Source of the DNA: an uncultured Bacteroides sp.
Lineage (GTDB): Bacteria > Bacteroidota > Bacteroidia > Bacteroidales > Bacteroidaceae
DNA length: 14,880 bases
Direction: 5' to 3'
NCBI RefSeq assembly: GCF_949298305.1
Contig: NZ_CASFWU010000088.1
Span: 1 to 14,880, forward strand
Below, piece after piece: positions 6,214 through 12,609 of this stretch. Position 1 is the stretch's first letter, and each line of letters begins with the position of its first letter. The notes under the pieces are model-generated. The model ran no database searches and was not told where the DNA came from. It saw only the letters and a list, made by a program, of their open reading frames with translations. A program made the translations under genes and the position numbers.

Positions 6214-6993
6214 TTACTTCATTCCTCTGGCCTTATATACCTGCTCCTTGGCGTTGTTGATGTTCTGGAACTTCTCTTCGGCAGCCTTGCGGATGTCCTC
6301 ACCCAGCGTGGCCACCCTGTCCGGGTGGTGCTTCAGGGCCAGGCGGCGGTAGGCGGCGCGCACTTCGTCGTCGGTGGCCGAGGGGCTGACTTCGAGCACC
6401 TTGTAGGCCTCTTCCAGCGAGTTGCCGCCCATGTTGAGCATGGATTCCACTTCCTGGGCAGACAGACTCATGTAGAGCGCCACTTCCTTCAGGGCTTCAA
6501 TTTCGGCCTGGCACACGTTGCCGTCGCTCTTGGCAATGTTGACCAAAAAGTCCAGCAGTTGCAGCCGTTCGCCGTAGGAGAGGTTGGCTGCTATCTGGGC
6601 GCCGCAGTCGCGGATGGTGTTTTGGAAGGCCTGCGGGTCGCGGGCATCCATCTGCTTGCTTTCCTCGAAGAGGTTGAGCAGAATCTGCTGTCCCTCGCTG
6701 ACGGCTTCCTCGCCGAAGTTGACACGCAGGAAGCGTCGGACGAACTCCATTTCGCTGTGCATGATGCGTCCGTCGGCACGGATGATGTACGAAGCCATGA
6801 CCAGCATGGAGAAAAGGAAACTGTTCCGCTGTCCGGCATACGAGTTGTCTGTGGTGTTTCCTGTACTTTGATAAGTGCCCGACACGTCGAGGCTGGTGTC
6901 GAACAAAGAGCCGAGTGCGAATCCTGCCAAGGCTCCCAGCGGTCCGCCGGCCATGAAGCCGATGATGCCGCCAATCCATTTTCCTGCTCCCAT
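6214..6993 (-). CDS. DjlA-like membrane co-chaperone: TerB domain plus C-terminal J domain
   Basis: A 259-residue protein. Residues 5-31 form a glycine-rich membrane segment (WIGGIIGFMAGGPLGALAGF), as in E. coli DjlA. A TerB-like helical domain spans about 55-185, with Asp/Glu-containing helices (ADGRIMHSEMEF and KSDGNVCQAEIEAL). The J domain covers about 194-256 and contains the HPD motif at 223-225 (ALKHHPDR), needed to stimulate DnaK's ATPase. The order membrane anchor, TerB, J matches DjlA, so a role as an inner-membrane DnaK partner with the J domain in the cytoplasm is well supported; client proteins are unknown. It follows the GH109-like gene by 57 bp on the same strand, with a hairpin between, and is probably in its transcript. 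Confidence 0.9.
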   Translation of the reverse strand: MGAGKWIGGIIGFMAGGPLGALAGFALGSLFDTSLDVSGTYQSTGNTTDNSYAGQRNSFLFSMLVMASYIIRADGRIMHSEMEFVRRFLRVNFGEEAVSEGQQILLNLFEESKQMDARDPQAFQNTIRDCGAQIAANLSYGERLQLLDFLVNIAKSDGNVCQAEIEALKEVALYMSLSAQEVESMLNMGGNSLEEAYKVLEVSPSATDDEVRAAYRRLALKHHPDRVATLGEDIRKAAEEKFQNINNAKEQVYKARGMK

Positions 6994-7029
6994 ATCTATC
7001 TGTTTTCTGTGTGAATTGTTCGGATTTCA

Positions 7030-7045
7030 GCAAGCTGCCGCTTGC
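7030..7045. repeat. Hairpin between the GH109-like and J-domain genes
   Basis: GCAAGC (7030-7035) and GCTTGC (7040-7045) pair perfectly around a 4-nt loop in the 57-bp gap. On the minus strand it begins 5 nt after the GH109-like gene's stop codon and lacks a T-tract. It might stabilise the upstream mRNA or reduce read-through, but it is not a clear terminator. Confidence 0.55.
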
Positions 7046-7050
7046 GGTGT

Positions 7051-8208
7051 TTAAAAGAATTTGATAGTCCGCTCTTCGGCAATGGACCGCTTGGACCACG
7101 GGCTGACAGAGGTCCATAGAGCCAGGTCGTCGGCCGTTGCCGGATAGATGGCTTCTCCCTTCAGGTCGGCTTCCAGCGCTTTGAGCATGATGAAGTCCAT
7201 GCCCCGGTGGTGGGTGTCGGTCTGCAAGGCCTCTTCGCCCCACAGCTGCCAGTAGCGGTGGTTGTAGCGTTCCACGTATTTCCCGTCAGGCTCCCACTGC
7301 TCGTAGGGGCTGCTTCCTTCGATGTAAATCTGCCGTTGCTCTCCCTGCCAGATGCCTTTGGTGCCCTGTATCTCGAAGTCCAGGCTGCGCGGGCGGGGCA
7401 GGGTGGTGTCGTGGGTCAGCGAAATCAGGATGCCGCTTTCGGTCCGCAGCTGGGTGACGATGATGTCTCCCGTCTTGACCGTCTGTTGCAGGTCTCCCCT
7501 CAAATCCCTGATGCGTTGCTTCATGCCCACCGCCTTCGAGGCAAACGAGGTCAGAGACTGTATCCGTTCCTTGCGGTTGATGCCCGCTATCATGCAGAGC
7601 GGGGCCAGGCCGTGGGTGGGGTAGAGGTCGCCGTTCTCTTCCTGATAGAAGCGGCTCCGCCAGACGCTTTCGGTCTTTTCGCGGTTGCCGATGTTGCCGG
7701 CATCGTCCAGCAGCATGTCGCGCAGGTCGTGCCGGTAGCCGCCGCGCATGTAGACAATCTCGCCCAGCAGTCCGGCCTGCACCAGGTTGCAGACGGCCAG
7801 GTTCTCGCGCATGAAGAGGGTGTTCTCCAGCGGGTAGACCCGGCAGTTGCGCTTTCGGGCCAGCTCAATCAGAGGCTGGTACTCGTCAATGCTGAGGCCG
7901 CCTTTGATTTCCAGTGCCACGTGACATCCTCTTTCCACGCATTGCAGGGCGTGCTTCACGTGGCATTGCCAGGGCGAGGCTATGAAGACCAGCTCCGGAC
8001 GTTGTTCGTCCAGCATTTCCAGAAAGGCATCCTCGTTCCGGTTGTAGCAGGTCAGACCGGCAGCTTCGGCTTCGGTCAGTCCGGGGTCGGCAACGGCTGT
8101 CAAGCGGAAGAAGGGAATCTTCCGTGACAGCCGCAGCAGTTGTTTGCCCCGATAACCGGCCCCGATGAAGGCCGTCGTGACTTGTTTCTGTTTCGGAGTG
8201 AATGCCAT
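7051..8208 (-). CDS. Gfo/Idh/MocA protein resembling GH109 NAD-dependent glycosidases
   Basis: A 385-residue protein with an N-terminal Rossmann fold: FIGAGYRGK (14-22) for NAD binding, then FIASPWQCHVKHAL (75-88) and the strand leading to EIKGG (100-104), where ordinary dehydrogenases have EKP. The C-terminal domain carries segments I associate with glycoside hydrolase family 109 (alpha-N-acetylgalactosaminidases using NAD): LENTLF (127-132), GGYRHDLRD (156-164), NGDLYPTHGLAP (192-203, His199 being the expected catalytic-site His), HDTTLPRPRS (266-275), QGTKGIW (281-287) and GMDFIMLKAL (336-345). It is shorter than typical GH109 members and has no signal or Tat peptide, so it would be cytoplasmic. 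Substrate unproven; a plain oxidoreductase remains possible. It precedes the J-domain gene in a likely two-gene transcript. Confidence 0.82.
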   Translation of the reverse strand: MAFTPKQKQVTTAFIGAGYRGKQLLRLSRKIPFFRLTAVADPGLTEAEAAGLTCYNRNEDAFLEMLDEQRPELVFIASPWQCHVKHALQCVERGCHVALEIKGGLSIDEYQPLIELARKRNCRVYPLENTLFMRENLAVCNLVQAGLLGEIVYMRGGYRHDLRDMLLDDAGNIGNREKTESVWRSRFYQEENGDLYPTHGLAPLCMIAGINRKERIQSLTSFASKAVGMKQRIRDLRGDLQQTVKTGDIIVTQLRTESGILISLTHDTTLPRPRSLDFEIQGTKGIWQGEQRQIYIEGSSPYEQWEPDGKYVERYNHRYWQLWGEEALQTDTHHRGMDFIMLKALEADLKGEAIYPATADDLALWTSVSPWSKRSIAEERTIKFF

Positions 8209-8249
8209 TTTTTTAGAGCTACAAGTGATTAAGCTACGAGCAACAAGTA

Positions 8250-8347
8250 AGCTACAAGCTACGAGTTATGAGCTACAAGTTTGAACTACAAACTACAAGC
8301 TGAAGTGCCCCCATTTTTCTACAACTCGTCACTCGTAGCTTGTAGCT
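8250..8347. repeat. 17-bp perfect inverted repeat within a GCTACAAG-rich spacer
   Basis: AGCTACAAGCTACGAGT (8250-8266) and its exact reverse complement (8331-8347) are 64 bp apart in the 152-bp gap after alaS. The whole gap is made of variants of GCTACAAG and GCTACGAG, including further copies at about 8232, 8271 and 8346. A stem in RNA could mark the alaS 3' end, but no T-tract follows. Similar word-repeats occur, as I recall, in other Bacteroides spacers. Confidence 0.8.
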
Positions 8348-8360
8348 CGTAGCTAATAAT

Positions 8361-10982
8361 TCAGATTCCTGCCAGTTCCAGCACCTTGTCCGCAGCGGCG
8401 CTTACGCCGTCGGGGTTCTTGCCGCCGGCAGTAGCGAAGTGAGGCTGACCGCCGCCGCCGCCCTGCATCAGCTTGGCAGCTTCTTTCACCAGCATGCCTG
8501 CTTTCAGTCCGCCGGCTACCAGGTTGTCGCTCAGCATGACGGTCAGTGTCGGCTTGCCTTCAAATACGGTACCGGCCACGAAGAACAGGTTCTCCGTGAT
8601 TTCTCCACGAAGCTGGAAGGCAATGTTCTTGATGGTTTCGGCGGGCATCATGTGGGCACAGAACTTGATGACCTTCACGCCGTTCACGTCCTTGATGCTT
8701 TGCAGGAGTCGTTCCTTCAGCTGGCTTTCCTTTTCTTTCATATATTCTTCCAGCTGCTTTTTCAGTCCGGCGTTCTCTTCAATGTACTTGTGGATGGCAC
8801 CTGACAGGTCCGGTGCATTGTTGAAGAGGGCTCTCAGGTCGCGCAAGGTGTCCTGGAAGTTGTCCAGCATCTCTTCTACACGGGCTCCCGTGTAAGCCTC
8901 GATGCGGCGTACTCCGGCTGCTACAGAACTCTCGGATACAATCTTGACCATGCCGATGTTGCCGGTGGCTGCGACGTGGGTTCCGCCACAGAACTCAACG
9001 GACGAACCGAACTGGATGACACGGACGTGGTCGCCGTATTTTTCGCCGAAGAGGGCGATGGCTCCCAGTTCTTTGGCCTCCTCGATGGGGATGTTTCGGT
9101 ATTCCTTCAAGGGGATGTTGGCACGTATCTTGGCGTTGACCAGGTGCTCTACCTGACGAATTTCTTCGTCGGTCACCTTCTGGAAATGAGAGAAGTCAAA
9201 GCGCAGGGAGTCCGGTGTTACCAGCGAACCCTTCTGCTCTATGTGGTCGCCCAGCACGGTACGCAGGGCTTCGTCCAGCAGGTGGGTACAAGAGTGGTTG
9301 GCGGCGCAGGCGGCACGTTTGTCGGTGTCTACGCAGGCCATGGTCGGTGCTTCGGGGTGTTCCGGCAACTTCTTGGTGATGTGTATCGGCAGGTTGTTCT
9401 CCTTCTTGGTGTCTATCACTTCGATGGTCTCAAATTCGTTCACCAGCACGCCGGTGTCGCCCACCTGTCCACCGCTTTCGGCGTAGAACGGTGTGTAGTC
9501 CAGTACAATCTGGTACAGAGTCTGGTTCTTCTGCTTGATTTGGCGGTAGCGCAGGATGGAAACCTCGTATTCGGTATAGTCATAGCCCACAAATTCGGTG
9601 GTACCTTCTTTCAGTGTAATCCAGTCGCCGGTTTCTACGGCGGCGGCGTTGCGGGCGCGTTGCTTTTGCTGTTGCATTTCGGCATCGAATTCCTGGGTGT
9701 CGGCCGTCATGCCGTTCTCGCGCAGAATCAGTTCGGTCAGGTCGAGCGGGAAGCCGAAAGTATCGTACAGTGTAAAGGTGTCCTTGCCGCTGATTTCGGT
9801 CTTGCCGGCTGCCTTGGCTTCGGCCATGGTCTTTTCCAGCAGGCGGATACCTGTTTCCAGTGTGCGGAGGAAGGATTCCTCTTCCTCTTTGATGACCTTG
9901 GCAATCAGGTCTTTCTGTGCGTTCAGTTCGGGATAGGCAGTACCCATGTTTTCAATAAGCACGGGCAGCAGCTTGTACATGAAGGCCTGCTTCTGTCCGA
10001 GGAACGTGTATCCGTAGCGGACGGCACGGCGCAGAATGCGGCGGATGACGTAACCGGCCTTGGCATTGCCGGGCAGCTGGCCGTCGGTGATGGAGAAGGC
10101 AATGGTGCGGATGTGGTCGGCAATCACGCGCATGGCGATGTCTGACTTCTCGTCGTCGCCGTACCGTTTGCCGCTCAGTTCGCCGATGGCCTTCAGCATG
10201 GGCTGGAACACGTCGGTATCGTAGTTGGAAGTCTTGCCTTGCAGGGTGCGTACCAGTCTCTCGAAGCCCATACCTGTATCAATTACTTTGGCAGGAAGCG
10301 GTTCGAGGCTGCCGTCGGCCTTGCGGTTGTATTGCATGAACACGAGGTTCCAGATTTCAATCACTTGCGGATGGTCCTTGTTCACCAGTTCGCGGCCGGG
10401 AACCTTGGCTTTTTCTTCTTCCGAGCGGGAGTCGATGTGGATTTCCGAGCACGGGCCGCAGGGACCTGTGTCACCCATTTCCCAGAAGTTATCGTGCTTG
10501 TTGCCGTTCAGGATGTGGTCTTTGGGCAGGAACTGTTCCCAGTAGGAGGCTGCCTCGTCGTCGCGGCTCAGCCCTTCCTCAGGACTTCCTTCAAAGACGG
10601 TGGCGTAAAGGTTCTCGGGATTGATTTTCAGGATGTCTACCAGATATTCCCAGGCCCAGGAGATGGCTTCTTTCTTGAAATAGTCGCCAAACGACCAGTT
10701 GCCCAGCATCTCGAACATGGTGTGGTGGTACGTGTCGTGTCCCACTTCCTCCAGGTCGTTGTGCTTTCCGCTTACGCGGAGGCATTTCTGCGAGTCCGCC
10801 ACTCTTTTGTATTTGGCCGGGTGGTTGCCCAGGATGATGTCTTTGAACTGGTTCATTCCCGCGTTGGTGAACATCAACGTAGGGTCGTCTTTAATTACCA
10901 TCGGAGCCGAAGGCACAATCTGGTGTCCTTTGCTCTCGAAGAAACTCTTGAACGAGTCTCTGATTTCATTTGCAGTCAGCAT
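8361..10982 (-). CDS. alaS: Alanyl-tRNA synthetase
   Basis: This charges tRNA-Ala with alanine in the cytoplasm and edits mischarged Ser and Gly. The 873-residue protein is full length. The class II catalytic domain (about 1-250) includes HHTMFEMLGNWSFGDYF (86-102) and GDTGPCGPCSE (170-180). The tRNA-recognition region (about 250-460) has the FPLDLTEL segment (411-418). The editing domain holds the zinc-type set HSCTH (His563, His567) and CGGTH (Cys665, His669), and the C-terminal C-Ala domain ends with GGGGGQPHFATAGG (841-854). Nothing is missing. The ATG at 10982 starts MLTANEIRDSFKSFFESKGH, the expected N-terminus. A 147-nt structured leader is predicted, from a -7 box at 11136-11143. It is divergent from the M23 peptidase gene. 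Confidence 0.98.
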   Translation of the reverse strand: MLTANEIRDSFKSFFESKGHQIVPSAPMVIKDDPTLMFTNAGMNQFKDIILGNHPAKYKRVADSQKCLRVSGKHNDLEEVGHDTYHHTMFEMLGNWSFGDYFKKEAISWAWEYLVDILKINPENLYATVFEGSPEEGLSRDDEAASYWEQFLPKDHILNGNKHDNFWEMGDTGPCGPCSEIHIDSRSEEEKAKVPGRELVNKDHPQVIEIWNLVFMQYNRKADGSLEPLPAKVIDTGMGFERLVRTLQGKTSNYDTDVFQPMLKAIGELSGKRYGDDEKSDIAMRVIADHIRTIAFSITDGQLPGNAKAGYVIRRILRRAVRYGYTFLGQKQAFMYKLLPVLIENMGTAYPELNAQKDLIAKVIKEEEESFLRTLETGIRLLEKTMAEAKAAGKTEISGKDTFTLYDTFGFPLDLTELILRENGMTADTQEFDAEMQQQKQRARNAAAVETGDWITLKEGTTEFVGYDYTEYEVSILRYRQIKQKNQTLYQIVLDYTPFYAESGGQVGDTGVLVNEFETIEVIDTKKENNLPIHITKKLPEHPEAPTMACVDTDKRAACAANHSCTHLLDEALRTVLGDHIEQKGSLVTPDSLRFDFSHFQKVTDEEIRQVEHLVNAKIRANIPLKEYRNIPIEEAKELGAIALFGEKYGDHVRVIQFGSSVEFCGGTHVAATGNIGMVKIVSESSVAAGVRRIEAYTGARVEEMLDNFQDTLRDLRALFNNAPDLSGAIHKYIEENAGLKKQLEEYMKEKESQLKERLLQSIKDVNGVKVIKFCAHMMPAETIKNIAFQLRGEITENLFFVAGTVFEGKPTLTVMLSDNLVAGGLKAGMLVKEAAKLMQGGGGGQPHFATAGGKNPDGVSAAADKVLELAGI

Positions 10983-10992
10983 ATTTTATTCA

Positions 10993-11122
10993 AGTTTTTA
11001 AGTTTCGAGGAATTGTGGTTTTTGGGTTTTCAAGTCAGTCCGTTTCAAGGCGTTTTTGCCGTTGTCCGTCAGATTGCAGGCTGCCGGACTTGAAAGCTCA
11101 AGGATTCAATAACTTAAAAACT
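10993..11122. repeat. Nested inverted repeats in the alaS leader
   Basis: The outer arms AGTTTTTAAGTT (10993-11004) and AACTTAAAAACT (11111-11122) are perfect 12-bp complements; nested inside, TTTCAAGTC (11028-11036) and GACTTGAAA (11087-11095) are perfect 9-bp complements. If alaS transcription starts near 11129, as its -7 box suggests, both pairs lie inside the leader, with the outer pair closing the structure about 10 nt before the start codon. No T-box or other known riboswitch features are seen. Confidence 0.75.
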
Positions 11123-11135
11123 CAAAAAAACTGCG

Positions 11136-11143
11136 CAAAGATA
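11136..11143 (-). promoter_or_regulatory. -7 box for alaS
   Basis: The minus strand reads TATCTTTG, an exact TAnnTTTG match, predicting a start near 11129 and a leader of about 147 nt. The -33 position lacks TTTG. It sits back to back with the M23 gene's box, 12 bp away. Confidence 0.55.
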
Positions 11144-11155
11144 ACTTGTTTTTAT

Positions 11156-11163
11156 TACTTTTG
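11156..11163 (+). promoter_or_regulatory. -7 box for the M23 peptidase gene
   Basis: TACTTTTG matches TAnnTTTG. It predicts a start near 11170 and a leader of about 24 nt to the ATG at 11194. No TTTG lies at the -33 position, which falls over the alaS box. Confidence 0.5.
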
Positions 11164-11193
11164 CCTCATCGTCAAGCGAAATATTTCCAAAAG

Positions 11194-12162
11194 ATGCGCA
11201 AAGTTTACTACGTTTACAATCCACAGACCCAGACTTATGACCGGATTTATCCCACTATCCGTCAGCGGGCAATGAGCTATCTGCGCCGGTTGTTCATTGG
11301 GATGGGACTGGGTGCCGGTTGCTTCATCATTCTGCTGCTGGTGTTCGGTTCTCCTTCCGAGAAAGAACTGCGGAAAGAAAACAGCCGGCTTCAGGCGCAG
11401 TACAATGTGCTTTCGCGGAGGCTGGACGAGGCAATGGGCGTATTGCAGGACATCCAGCAGCGTGATGACAATCTTTATCGGGTTATCTTTCAGGCCGATC
11501 CCATTCCCGATGCCATCCGCCGTGCGGGCTATGGGGGAACCAACCGTTACGAGCATCTGATGGACCTGGCCGATGCCGAGCTGGTTGTCAATACGACCCA
11601 GAAGCTGGATATGCTGACCAAGCAGCTGTATATCCAGTCGCGCTCTTTTGACGATGTGGTGGAGATGTGCAAGAAACACGACGAGATGCTGCGCTGCATC
11701 CCTGCCATCCAGCCCATCTCCAACAAGGACCTGAAAAAGACCGCTTCGGGCTACGGCACCCGCATTGACCCCATTTACGGCACCACGCGTTTCCACTCCG
11801 GCATGGACTTTTCGGCCAATCTCGGAACGGATGTCTACGCCACGGGCGACGGAACGGTAGTGAAGATGGGGTGGCAGACGGGCTATGGCAATGTCATCAT
11901 CATCGACCACGGGTTCGGCTACCAGACGTGGTATGCCCACCTGAAGGAGTTCCGCACCAAGCTGGGCAAGAAGGTGGTGCGCGGTGAAGTGATTGGCGGT
12001 GTAGGCAGTACGGGCAAGAGTACCGGACCTCATCTGCACTACGAGGTGCATGTGAAAGGGCAGGTGGTCAATCCGGTCAACTACTACTTCATGGACCTGA
12101 GTGCCGAAGACTACGACCGCATGATTCAGATTGCCGAGAACCACGGAAAGATGCTCGATTGA
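11194..12162 (+). CDS. M23 (LytM-type) zinc metallopeptidase, membrane-anchored
   Basis: A 322-residue cell-wall endopeptidase-type protein. After a basic N-terminal cytoplasmic tail (1-32), a transmembrane segment spans about 33-51, making it a type II membrane protein with its catalytic domain in the periplasm. A coiled-coil-like stretch follows (55-100), then the LytM domain from about 184 to 297. The zinc and catalytic residues are intact: HSGMD (His201, Asp205), YAHL (His249) and HLH (His280, His282), so it should be an active peptidoglycan peptidase rather than an EnvC-type activator. An upstream in-frame extension to 11146 (non-ATG) exists, but MRKVYYVYNPQTQTYDRIYP at 11194 is the natural start. 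It precedes the MerR-type gene by 40 bp, a gap containing nine T residues (12170-12178), and is probably cotranscribed with it. Confidence 0.93.
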   Translation: MRKVYYVYNPQTQTYDRIYPTIRQRAMSYLRRLFIGMGLGAGCFIILLLVFGSPSEKELRKENSRLQAQYNVLSRRLDEAMGVLQDIQQRDDNLYRVIFQADPIPDAIRRAGYGGTNRYEHLMDLADAELVVNTTQKLDMLTKQLYIQSRSFDDVVEMCKKHDEMLRCIPAIQPISNKDLKKTASGYGTRIDPIYGTTRFHSGMDFSANLGTDVYATGDGTVVKMGWQTGYGNVIIIDHGFGYQTWYAHLKEFRTKLGKKVVRGEVIGGVGSTGKSTGPHLHYEVHVKGQVVNPVNYYFMDLSAEDYDRMIQIAENHGKMLD

Positions 12163-12202
12163 GAAGCCGTTTTTTTTTATTGACAACCAATAATCGGAAG
12201 CC

Positions 12203-12577
12203 ATGCTGAATACCGACAAGAACCTGAAATTGTATTATTCCATCAGCGAAGTGGCCAAAATGTTCGACGTGAACGAGTCGCTGCTCCGCTTCTGGGAGAA
12301 GGAATTTCCACAACTCAGTCCAAAGAAGGCGGGCCGGGGGGTGCGGCAATACCGCAAGGAAGACATCGAGACGCTCAAGCTGATTTATCACCTGGTGAAA
12401 GAACGGGGCATGACACTGCCCGGTGCCCGTCAGCGCATGAAGGACAACAAGGAAGCTACCCTGCGCAATTTTGAGATTGTAGACCGCCTGCGGGCCATTC
12501 GTGAAGAACTGGTCGGCATGAAGGAGGCACTGGATGCCTTCTCGTCCGAGGACAACACGGAGGAAGCGGGCCAATGA
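12203..12577 (+). CDS. MerR-family transcriptional regulator
   Basis: A 124-residue DNA-binding protein. The winged helix-turn-helix covers about 11-80: YYSISEVAKMFDVNESLLRFW (11-31) is the HTH, RGVRQYRKEDIETL (45-58) the wing and second helix pair. Residues 84-112 are predicted to form the usual dimerisation helix. No effector domain or cysteine metal site follows, so any signal it senses is unknown; such short MerR proteins with the -SLLRFWEKEF- form are common in Bacteroidota. The ATG at 12203 follows CGGAAGCC. It lies 40 bp after the M23 gene on the same strand and ends 32 bp from the convergent rel gene; the palindrome CCGGCCGG (12580-12587) between them is not a convincing terminator. 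Confidence 0.92.
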   Translation: MLNTDKNLKLYYSISEVAKMFDVNESLLRFWEKEFPQLSPKKAGRGVRQYRKEDIETLKLIYHLVKERGMTLPGARQRMKDNKEATLRNFEIVDRLRAIREELVGMKEALDAFSSEDNTEEAGQ

Positions 12578-12609
12578 TTCCGGCCGGTTGATGGAGCGGG
12601 GCGGACGCT

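Noticed and set aside
7030..7045. Intrinsic terminator between the GH109-like and J-domain genes
   Set aside because: The hairpin is perfect, but no T-tract follows on the minus strand.
10983..11135. T-box riboswitch for alaS
   Set aside because: No recognisable specifier loop, T-box core or terminator/antiterminator pair; T-boxes are mainly a feature of Firmicutes and relatives.
12578..12609. Bidirectional terminator between the MerR-type and rel genes
   Set aside because: Only the short palindrome CCGGCCGG is present, with no T-run on either strand.
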